64,000 nucleotides of DNA, from the NCBI GenBank assembly GCA_017396365.1, contig JAFQMD010000026.1, positions 1 to 64,000 of the forward strand, read 5' to 3'. The notes under the pieces were generated by a model. That model ran no database searches and had not been told where the DNA came from. It saw only the letters and a program-made list of their open reading frames with translations. Source of the DNA: Clostridia bacterium (lineage in GTDB: Bacteria > Bacillota > Clostridia > Christensenellales > Borkfalkiaceae). A program made the translations under genes and the position numbers. Below, in pieces: positions 27,838 to 35,552 of the stretch; position 1 is the first letter of the stretch, and every line of letters starts with the position of its first letter.

Positions 27838-27869
27838 AAAAAAGAGGTGCAAAACAGCGCCTCTTTTTT
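27838..27869 (+). terminator. Intrinsic terminator of the GH127 gene
   Basis: A 13-bp stem with one wobble pair (AAAAAAGAGGTGC / GCGCCTCTTTTTT), 6-nt loop and T-run, 20 nt after the stop codon. Confidence 0.9.
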
Positions 27870-27880
27870 TTGTTTAAGTC

Positions 27881-27899
27881 GCCGTATAAGTCGATTATC
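27881..27899 (+). repeat. Dispersed intergenic motif, copy 4
   Basis: GCCGTATAAGTCGATTATC, 11 nt after the GH127 terminator. Like copy 2, it follows a terminator closely. Confidence 0.7.
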
Positions 27900-28399
27900 T
27901 GCAAAAGTAAGAGTAAATTCCAGAATGACAATGAAAATAGAGAGCGTAGGGGGGGATTCACCTCCCTAAATTTGTATATTCTATCGTGGCAGAGCCACTT
28001 AAAAAGGCAGTGGAAAAAAACGAGTAAAAAATATTCCAAAATGGCAAACTTAATTTTCAAAAAATGATTGCCAAGGCGTTTGTTTTGAACGCAACGTGTA
28101 ATTGTAAATTACAAAAAGATAATATTTTTACTCAAAAATGTCAATAGCGAGCATAATTTGAGCAATATTCGTGTAGAAAATTGTGTTTTTTAGTGGTATT
28201 ATATTTTTAATATAATATCAGAGCCCATGTAACTTTTCTCAGCCAAGAAAAATTTTTTAAATTTTGACAATGCGCGCCTTTCTTTCGTTTTTTAGCGAAA
28301 GAAATCGGTTATTAGAGAAAATCGTTGTCTTTACTTTGTAAAAGGGGATTTTAAGGCGAATGAGTTATAAAAAATTACGTAACTTAAGGAGGTTACTTA
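27900..28399. other. Long non-coding leader before the micropeptide-giant unit
   Basis: Open frames here (for example 27870-28067) have no RBS or family likeness. The stretch holds an imperfect palindrome at 27947-27968 (GTAGGG...CTCCCTA type), an AT-rich block around 28195-28220 that could contain a promoter but lacks a convincing -35 box, and a perfect 9-bp hairpin (TTTCTTTCG / CGAAAGAAA, 28279-28304) about 95 nt before the next start codon. Confidence 0.5.
27947..27968. repeat. G/C-rich palindromic intergenic element
   Basis: TAGGGGGG and CCTCCCTA can pair in an otherwise AT-rich region. It starts with the same GTAGGGG-type edge as the palindromes at 38861 and 60532, so it may be a diverged member of that class. 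Confidence 0.4.
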
Positions 28400-28525
28400 A
28401 TGTTTAAGATGTTTTATTTAGAGCCGCTGGTAGAGATTATCAGCATGATGGATGACGTTATTAGGACGTCAACTGAAGACGACCCGTACAACGATTGGGA
28501 AGACCCAAACGTAAAGGGTAATTAA
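28400..28525 (+). CDS. Acidic micropeptide preceding a giant secreted protein (copy 1)
   Basis: 41 aa, preceded by the strong RBS AAGGAGG (28386-28392) and ending 13 nt before the 2212-aa gene, which has its own GGGAGG site. The N-terminus is MFKMFYLEPLVEII, then a central DDVIRTS, then a very acidic tail with DDPYNDWED. There is no signal peptide or membrane segment. It aligns in order and spacing with the 36-aa peptide at 54541 (YLxPxxEVI, DVI, S, DxDW), which sits in the same position before another giant. I know of no described function. The form (short conserved N-terminal block, conserved DVI, variable acidic end) recalls peptide precursors, but no modifying enzyme or protease gene is in the window. 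Confidence 0.75.
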   Translation: MFKMFYLEPLVEIISMMDDVIRTSTEDDPYNDWEDPNVKGN

Positions 28526-28538
28526 GGGAGGCAAGAGT

Positions 28539-31500
28539 ATGAAAAGAATTAGAAAAATCCTACTGACAGTCTTTTCTTTCGTGTTCGTCCTTGCGCTCGG
28601 CTTAAGCTTTGCCGTTAGTGGCAACAAAAAAGTAAAAGCAGCCGTAACCGAAACTGAAATTCAGATAAACTACGTTGTAATAGAACCGAGTAGAACTGTC
28701 GGCTCGTACGTAGGAACTTATACTTTTGTTACGAATTTTGCTGATACGACGACATGGACTGAACAAGCGTATCAAACCTGCGTTTATTTCAACGGACAAA
28801 GAATTCCCGCGTTGGCAAACAACGGATATTTTTACGTTGAACGCAGTTCGTACGATTGTGCTGTTGGGGAAACGTTTTTACTTGAAATCCCTGCAGGTAC
28901 GTATTATCAATCTAATGCAGTCGTTGCGAACGACGTTATCGTATCCTGCACTAAGACAGGTGATACGAGTTTTAGTTACGTATCAAAGGCGCAATCAATC
29001 AGTGAAACCCCTTATTCTATTGAATTAAATAAGTTGGATTGGGCGTTAAGTGCTAATACAAGCGCGAGCGCTATGTACGTTACCATTTTAGACCCGAACA
29101 AAACTATTAAGAGTGGTCTCGATGAAGACGACTGGGTAAACGACGCGCGATATACGTCTATGAATGCAGTTAAGGTAAACGGTGAGATTATTAATGCGGT
29201 CGTGAGAAAGGTATATGCAGATAATGGCACAGGTTGGGAAAACGCGTACGTTGAGTTCTCTAAAGCTGTAAACGACGGCGACGTAGTAACGTTTGACGGT
29301 TGGTTTACAAACGCCACGTACGGCTCTTTCAAAATTGAAAAAACCGAATTCGTTTACAATGGTGGACAATGGACGGAAGAAATGGATATTTACCATTTCG
29401 ATAGTTCTACCATAACGGATAGCAATCCTCAAAATGGTTTCTATCTTTCAATGGTGCCTAACCATATTCCCGTAAGTTCAACTATTAACGGATGGAAGTT
29501 TACTACTAAACCGATTTCGACAAATTTGACGGGTTTGTATAACGGCGTTCAAAAAAATATTTATTTTAATAAGTATTCTGCAACCGACTGGTACGTTTCT
29601 TTAAGTGGTAATGGAATTACGGCAGTCGCAGGCGACGTAGTAACGTTTGGCGGTGTATTTTCTTGTTTAGAAACAACCGAAGAAGACGCCCCAATTAAAA
29701 CTCACTTCATAAAATTAGACAATCAAACGTTTAGTTTCGACGGAAGTAAATGGACGGAAGTTACACCTACGATAGAAATATCTGCTCCGGGAAGTATGTA
29801 CGAAGATTATTTCGTAGTTGCCCCTGGACAAGATAGTAGCGAAGTAACTGCAACTGCGTCTAACGGCTATCCAGTTACGATTAACTTTGGCGACGCTGTT
29901 AAAGGCGGTAAGTTCGTCCTTCGCGAAGGTGAAAGTGTTTCTGAATATATCGCATATTTTAGCGTGTCGGACGAAAACGGCACAGTTTATACAAAGCGTA
30001 TGACAGTTCGCGTATGCTTTGAAGATTTCGTCATGGAAGAGGGCGCGGCAGTCCGCGTTGCAAACGATGATGTAAACGGCTTGAGATTTTCGGCGGAAAT
30101 GTCTGCAACGACTTACGAAAACTTAAGCGCGCAAGGCGCAACCTTTGGTATTGTTATCGTTCCTAGAGACTATATAACCGACGGTTACGACCTTACTTCA
30201 AGCAATCTTTTCGGCGTGCAAGCAAAATATAGCGCAAATGCTACGGTAGGCGTAAGTCAAGCCGTTCGTAGAATGCTTTTAATTGACAATCTTACGCCAA
30301 GAGACGTTGACGGTGACGGAAAGTACGAAATTCGCGGTGCAATTACCCAGATACTTCCGAGCAACTTAACCCGTGAATTCGTAGGCGTTGCTTACGTATG
30401 TGTAAACGGCGAATATATCGTAGCGTCTTACTACGCAAACGATATCGAAAACAACGCTCGTTCTATATATTACGTATCTCAAAGAGCCATTGAAGAGGGC
30501 GATAAAAACGCAAGCAAGGTACAAACCAAGTACATAGACGGGTACGCTACTTACCTTGAAGAAGCAGGCAAAACTTACAACGTAACTTATACCGTAAGAT
30601 ATATAAAAACGAGAAAGGGTACGGTTGAGGTAATTGAAGAAACTCACACCGCTCCGCTTAACGAAATAGTAACGGTTGAGGCAGAAGACTATTCGTCGGA
30701 CAATTACGCTTTAACGACGGGTGTTTCTTCGGTAACTACCGTGCTTTACGCAAATAAAGAAAACGTAATTGAATTCCGTTATAAAGACGTATCTTTGCCA
30801 GATCTTGATAAAACCGCATGGCACCACCCTAAACTTGACGCTACCAATAATTATGATAACGACACTAACGAAGCCATTGCTAAAACTATGGCAGAGGCTG
30901 GCTTTACGTCGGTTATGCTTAACGGACACAATGACGTTGGTGATATTTATTTGAGCAGTGAAGCAAACATAGAAGTAATGAAGAGCATTATAAATACGTT
31001 CTGGAAGTACGGCGGTATTAAAACTTACGTAAGCGGTAAAAACTCAGGCAGTAACGCTGAATTTGTAAAGTTGGAAGATTATGTAAGACTTCAAGAGCAA
31101 ATGAAAACGCTTTTAGAGTGCGAAGGCTTTGGCGGTTTCTTTGCTTGGGACGAACCTACTCCTACTACTGATGCGATGAACCGTTTAGCAGAGTATGCGC
31201 AGTTCTTTGACGGTTTGTACGGTAATGAAGCACTCTTTATGGTTAACTTATATCCGTCTTATTATGCTAGTTGGTCTTCTGGCGACTATACTTCTTATTC
31301 AGACTATATCAAGGCTTATTGCGATATAGTTCTTCCAGAAATCGTAAACGGAACTAAGTATCTTTCTATGGACTCTTATCCCGTAAATGCGAGCGGAGAG
31401 TTAGATCAATCGTTTATGTACGACTTAGCAGTGCTCAAGCACTACGCTAAAACTTACGGCGCTCAAGCAAACGCAATTTTACAAGGTTGTGGTTGGACGA

Positions 31501-34500
31501 GTGGCGACAAAAACGAAGTGCCAACCGAGGCAGAATATCGTATGATGCTTTACACGGCGCTTGCTTTTGGTATGGACTCGGTAGGTTGGTGGGGTTATTC
31601 TCCTGAAAGTGAAAACCCGAACGTTATTCTTCCAGGTCAAACCCCTGTTAATATTGACGGCTCTACAAATAGTGCTTACGACGCAATTAAAAACGTAAAT
31701 ACCGAAATTGCAAACTTCGGTTCGCTTTACAAAACTTATACTTGGCAAGGCGTAATTATGAGTTCGCCAAGTAAAGGTGGTTGGCTTGGGATTGGTAAAG
31801 ACGCGCAATACGAAGCGTTTAATAAGGTAAAGAGCGACGGTTTATTATCTAGTTATATGCTTTCTGCAAGCAATACTAATTCGTTCTCGAATATTAGCGG
31901 TTCGGGTAGTAACTACGTAGTTGGCGTTATGAAAGACGCTAATAATAACGAAGCGTTTACGGTTGTAAACTATTCCGCTCCAACGGATAACAAAACCCTT
32001 ACGATTACCTTTACGCCTGAAGTAAACGGCGAATACGTAATTTACACTGCGAACGGCTCTCAAACGGTTACGATGACTACGAGCGGTTATGCGCTTACTC
32101 TCGCTCCTGGCGAAGGCGCGTTTATCGCATCTAACGACACTACGCATACCGTAACGTTTAAAAACTACGACGGTTCTGTTAACTATACGACTACTTGCAA
32201 GAAAGGCGAAACTCCTGAATACGCTGGAGAAACTCCTGTACATCCAAACGGTTTCGAGTTTATCGGATGGGATCCAGCGCTTGGCCCGATATCGAGCGAT
32301 ATGGTTTACGAGCCAATATTTGACGAAAAGTTTACTATTACGTTTAAAAACTATAACGGACTCGTTATAGAAGAGCATCAATTAAGAAAGGGTGAAACGC
32401 CCGTATTTGGCGGTGCAACTCCTGTAAGAGACGGTTACGAATTTATCGGTTGGGCTCCTGAAATTACAAAGGTAACGGGAGACGCTGTTTATACGGCTCA
32501 ATTTAAAGAAAATCCGACCGTAACTTTCGTAAACTACGACGGAACTTTTGCTGAAAAATCTGAAAAATATGCAAAGGGTGCAACTGTAGATTATAAGCCT
32601 ACGCTTGACGGATACGTCTTCAACGGATGGACTTTACAAGACGGTAGCGAATTTGTAAACGACGGCATAGACGGCGACGTAACTCTCGTTGCTAACTGGT
32701 ATAAGACCGTAAGCGAAGAAAAGAGTGTTCTTTCCGCTGCTGACTTAAAAGAAAGTGTTACACTTGAACCTAATCGCGGTTATAAAGAAGAAGACGCTAC
32801 GGCAAATCCAAATGCCGGTTGGTATTTTGACTCTGACTATCACGGAGTAACTGGCGCAGGTGGAACTGCTGAAAATCAGTTTGCAAACTGGGTAAAATTT
32901 ACTCTCACTTACGACGGCGGAGCAGGAACAAATGCAACCGGTAGAGAAACCTACCTTATTCTTCCTGCAATTAACTATAAGTTATATTCAAAAGTAGATT
33001 TTGCATATGCAAACAACACAACTTGTATTAAAGCGCTTACTATTTATGGAATTGAAGTTTCTCAACATGGTGGTAACCACAAACTTATCAGTATCGTTAC
33101 GGATGAAAACGGAACCAAACTTTACTTCCGTGAAATAAATTCTGTGGAAGGTGACGTAACCGCTAATGCGGAAGCAGTAGTTGAACTTCCAGAAAGCGTT
33201 GCAAACGGTAGCGAAGGACTTAGATTAAATATTACTGTTGGCGGATGGTTTAAATTTGCCGTTACTGAATTCCACTTAACGAAAAGAGCAATAGACTATA
33301 TGTCTGAAATTAAGGGCGCTCTTGCGGATATCGAAAGCGATTCTAATAATACCGACGCATTTAACAAGTATCTTGAATTTGAGCAGTATATGACCGAATA
33401 CGAAAGAGCAAATATCGAACTTTCGGAAAACTTTATAAACTTGCTTGATAACAAACTTTTAGATGCAGTAATAAATGCCCAAGCAGGTAGCGCAGAGCAA
33501 GCGTCTGCAATTGAAGATTATCGCGATTTCCACAATAGTTTAACTACTGACGAGCAAACCGACACACACAAGATTAACGTTGCTTTGGTTAACAACGTTG
33601 TTTATAAAAACTTCTACGAACTCGGCGCAGAGCAAATTCTCGAAAACGATCCTGTCGTAGATACGTCTAATGGTGCGCAAGACAGTGGCGAGCGTATTCA
33701 AACGGGTTATGGCGGACATAACACCAACTATAATACCACGTACGAAACCTACGTTCACTTGATTCAATTTGCATCTGGAGATTATGACGGAACTGTTACG
33801 TTGCCTGCAATAGATTATAATTCTTACGCAGAATCATACTTTGGCTTGTATGCTATCGTTTCGGATAGTAATACAAGTGGCATAAGTGAAGGTGTGATTA
33901 CTATCAACGGCAAATCGTTTACGTTTGACCATACTAAAGGTCACAACTTTAAAGTAATTATTAGTAGTGGCGTACTTTGGATGGTTGACGATAGTAAGAA
34001 TAACGCTGACGGTGGCGCTGTAGTATTAAATGCAGTCCTTCCAGAAAACGTAGCAAACGGTACGACTGGTCTTGTAATTGACTTTAAGTTTGACGACTGG
34101 GCAAAAGCAGAAGTTACTGAAATGCGCGTAACTCCGTTTGCAACAACCGAAACTACTTTTGATAACGTTCCAAGCGGTTGGTCAACTAACGGCGCAAATA
34201 CAACAAAATTTGTAAGCGAATACACCTCTGCAAAGCAAAATACGTTTAATAACGCGCCATACGACGGAGCTGCCACGCTTCCTGCATTTAACTATAATGA
34301 ATATAAAGAAGTTTACTTTGGTATTTTCGCAGTTTCAGCCGCAACAAGTTGGGAACCTTACGTCGGTGAAAATGGTATTATCACTATCTATGGAGAAAGT
34401 TATAATAACGTTGATCCAAGAAATGGCTCATACTATTTCAAGGCTGTTATCAGTAAGGGTGTTTTAAAGTTGATATGTGAAAAAATAAACGATAATAACC

Positions 34501-35177
34501 CAACGTATCCAAACGAAACAGTTCTTGAAGTTAATCTTCCAGAAAACGTTGCAAACGGTACTACAGGATTAGTAATAGACTTTAATTTCGGCGCTTGGGC
34601 ACAAGCAGAAATTACTAATATGATTGCGACTAAAGTATCACAAACGATTACTACGAGTGAAATTACAAATCAGCCGTCTGCTACTGGATGTAAGCAAAAC
34701 GGCGTAGCTCCAAACGATAAAATAGTTAAGTTGGATTCGTTTGTAAGTTCTTATTCTCAATCTTACTGGACACTTTTTAGAACTGCTGAGAATAACAATT
34801 TTGACGGAGTAGTATCATTTGCAAATGTTAATTATAACGATTACGATGAAGTCTATTTCGGTATGTATCTTTTGTTAGACGCTGAATCATGGGATCCATT
34901 AGCACATCAAACGGCAGTGATAACTATAAACGGTCAATCTTGGACTATAACAAGTAATACGCAGGAATATTGGTATAAAGTGAAAGTGTCTAATGGTATT
35001 TTAACCGTTGTAACTGATCAAGATGGAAACTCGGGACAAAAAGTATTAGAAGTTGCGCTTTCAGCAAGCGTACTTGACGGAACTGAAGCGTTGTCAATTA
35101 GTTTCAACTTTAGCGCTTACGCAGAAATGCAAACAACCGAAATGCACACTACTAATTGGGTTGACGCGATTGCGTAA
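28539..35177 (+). CDS. Giant secreted multidomain protein with glycosidase-like barrel and InlB repeats
   Basis: 2212 aa, RBS GGGAGG. Residues 1-35 are a signal peptide ending KVKAA. Layout: three related ~125-residue beta-sandwich units (about 38-415); an Ig-like unit; the 'GLRF' module (about 510-690, NGLRFSAEMS, YYVSQRAIEEGDKN) shared with the giant at 54664; a TIM-barrel-like domain (about 757-1130) with FFAWDEP (E872), SMDSYP and LAFGMDSVGWWGYSP; three InlB/Listeria-Bacteroides repeats (about 1202-1388, EFIGWDPALG, EFIGWAPEI, FNGWTL); a sandwich, a helical linker (SAIEDYRDFHNSLTTDE) and three more sandwich modules to the end. No cell-wall anchor is visible. A surface glycosidase and glycan-binding role is inferred. 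Its last ~500 bp are nearly identical to the end of the next gene. Confidence 0.85.
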   Translation: MKRIRKILLTVFSFVFVLALGLSFAVSGNKKVKAAVTETEIQINYVVIEPSRTVGSYVGTYTFVTNFADTTTWTEQAYQTCVYFNGQRIPALANNGYFYVERSSYDCAVGETFLLEIPAGTYYQSNAVVANDVIVSCTKTGDTSFSYVSKAQSISETPYSIELNKLDWALSANTSASAMYVTILDPNKTIKSGLDEDDWVNDARYTSMNAVKVNGEIINAVVRKVYADNGTGWENAYVEFSKAVNDGDVVTFDGWFTNATYGSFKIEKTEFVYNGGQWTEEMDIYHFDSSTITDSNPQNGFYLSMVPNHIPVSSTINGWKFTTKPISTNLTGLYNGVQKNIYFNKYSATDWYVSLSGNGITAVAGDVVTFGGVFSCLETTEEDAPIKTHFIKLDNQTFSFDGSKWTEVTPTIEISAPGSMYEDYFVVAPGQDSSEVTATASNGYPVTINFGDAVKGGKFVLREGESVSEYIAYFSVSDENGTVYTKRMTVRVCFEDFVMEEGAAVRVANDDVNGLRFSAEMSATTYENLSAQGATFGIVIVPRDYITDGYDLTSSNLFGVQAKYSANATVGVSQAVRRMLLIDNLTPRDVDGDGKYEIRGAITQILPSNLTREFVGVAYVCVNGEYIVASYYANDIENNARSIYYVSQRAIEEGDKNASKVQTKYIDGYATYLEEAGKTYNVTYTVRYIKTRKGTVEVIEETHTAPLNEIVTVEAEDYSSDNYALTTGVSSVTTVLYANKENVIEFRYKDVSLPDLDKTAWHHPKLDATNNYDNDTNEAIAKTMAEAGFTSVMLNGHNDVGDIYLSSEANIEVMKSIINTFWKYGGIKTYVSGKNSGSNAEFVKLEDYVRLQEQMKTLLECEGFGGFFAWDEPTPTTDAMNRLAEYAQFFDGLYGNEALFMVNLYPSYYASWSSGDYTSYSDYIKAYCDIVLPEIVNGTKYLSMDSYPVNASGELDQSFMYDLAVLKHYAKTYGAQANAILQGCGWTSGDKNEVPTEAEYRMMLYTALAFGMDSVGWWGYSPESENPNVILPGQTPVNIDGSTNSAYDAIKNVNTEIANFGSLYKTYTWQGVIMSSPSKGGWLGIGKDAQYEAFNKVKSDGLLSSYMLSASNTNSFSNISGSGSNYVVGVMKDANNNEAFTVVNYSAPTDNKTLTITFTPEVNGEYVIYTANGSQTVTMTTSGYALTLAPGEGAFIASNDTTHTVTFKNYDGSVNYTTTCKKGETPEYAGETPVHPNGFEFIGWDPALGPISSDMVYEPIFDEKFTITFKNYNGLVIEEHQLRKGETPVFGGATPVRDGYEFIGWAPEITKVTGDAVYTAQFKENPTVTFVNYDGTFAEKSEKYAKGATVDYKPTLDGYVFNGWTLQDGSEFVNDGIDGDVTLVANWYKTVSEEKSVLSAADLKESVTLEPNRGYKEEDATANPNAGWYFDSDYHGVTGAGGTAENQFANWVKFTLTYDGGAGTNATGRETYLILPAINYKLYSKVDFAYANNTTCIKALTIYGIEVSQHGGNHKLISIVTDENGTKLYFREINSVEGDVTANAEAVVELPESVANGSEGLRLNITVGGWFKFAVTEFHLTKRAIDYMSEIKGALADIESDSNNTDAFNKYLEFEQYMTEYERANIELSENFINLLDNKLLDAVINAQAGSAEQASAIEDYRDFHNSLTTDEQTDTHKINVALVNNVVYKNFYELGAEQILENDPVVDTSNGAQDSGERIQTGYGGHNTNYNTTYETYVHLIQFASGDYDGTVTLPAIDYNSYAESYFGLYAIVSDSNTSGISEGVITINGKSFTFDHTKGHNFKVIISSGVLWMVDDSKNNADGGAVVLNAVLPENVANGTTGLVIDFKFDDWAKAEVTEMRVTPFATTETTFDNVPSGWSTNGANTTKFVSEYTSAKQNTFNNAPYDGAATLPAFNYNEYKEVYFGIFAVSAATSWEPYVGENGIITIYGESYNNVDPRNGSYYFKAVISKGVLKLICEKINDNNPTYPNETVLEVNLPENVANGTTGLVIDFNFGAWAQAEITNMIATKVSQTITTSEITNQPSATGCKQNGVAPNDKIVKLDSFVSSYSQSYWTLFRTAENNNFDGVVSFANVNYNDYDEVYFGMYLLLDAESWDPLAHQTAVITINGQSWTITSNTQEYWYKVKVSNGILTVVTDQDGNSGQKVLEVALSASVLDGTEALSISFNFSAYAEMQTTEMHTTNWVDAIA
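34681..35146 (+). repeat. Near-identical coding repeat, copy 1 (partner 38101-38566)
   Basis: Line-by-line comparison gives 13 mismatches in 466 bp against 38101-38566 at a fixed offset of 3420 bp, in frame in both genes. It encodes the last sandwich module of each protein. Similarity falls off sharply upstream, indicating recent duplication or gene conversion. Confidence 0.9.
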
Positions 35178-35207
35178 AAACAAAGCAGTAAAATGATTTA
35201 ACAAATA

Positions 35208-35242
35208 GTCAAGCGCTCTTGCAAAGAGTAGGGGCGCTTGAC
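35208..35242 (+). terminator. Terminator-like nested hairpin after the 2212-aa gene
   Basis: Outer arms GTCAAGCGC (35208-35216) and GCGCTTGAC (35234-35242) enclose a small CTCTT/AAGAG stem. AAGTGTTTTTT follows, giving a moderate T-run. Confidence 0.75.
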
Positions 35243-35552
35243 AAGTGTTTTTTAAAAAAATTTTGGCAATTAAAGTTAAATTTTATCAATCACTTAGGTA
35301 AGTTAAGCCTTCTCCTTGAGGAGAAGGTGTCCAAAGGCGACGGATGAGGTGGAAAAAAGAGAGTGGATTTAATAAGGTCGGTATGAAAGCCGTAGATTGA
35401 AGACACCTTGCTACCGAACTGCGTTGGAGACTATCTATAGGGTAAAGCCGTATAGAAAATTTGTTCACGCAAATCCCACAACGACAAAGATAGTCTTTCT
35501 ATTGTTAATAAGATTTATAAAATCTTAAAAATATATGTAAAGGAGAAAATTT
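35243..35552. other. Structured intergenic leader before the InlB lipoprotein
   Basis: No gene is seen. It contains the CCTTCTCC...GGAGAAGG palindrome (35308-35327) with its GGCGACGGATGAGG tail, and a 9-bp inverted repeat AGACTATCT (35428-35436) / AGATAGTCT (35488-35496) spaced by 51 nt. No T-box, purine or other riboswitch signature was recognised. Confidence 0.5.
35308..35327. repeat. CCTTCTCC palindromic intergenic element
   Basis: Perfect 8-bp arms CCTTCTCC / GGAGAAGG around TTGA, followed by AAGGCGACGGATGAGG. This unit has the look of widespread small intergenic palindromes seen in many Clostridia genomes; only one copy is in this window. Confidence 0.6.

Noticed and set aside
27870-28067. 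65-codon ORF after the GH127 terminator
   Set aside because: It begins at the terminator edge, has no RBS, covers a palindromic repeat and resembles no protein.
28195-28220. TATAAT-like block as promoter of the micropeptide-giant unit
   Set aside because: No -35 box at suitable spacing; only AT-richness supports it.
28539-35177. Cell-wall sorting, SLH or dockerin signal in the giants (cellulosome idea)
   Set aside because: No LPXTG motif with membrane tail, SLH repeats or dockerin calcium loops were found in any giant.
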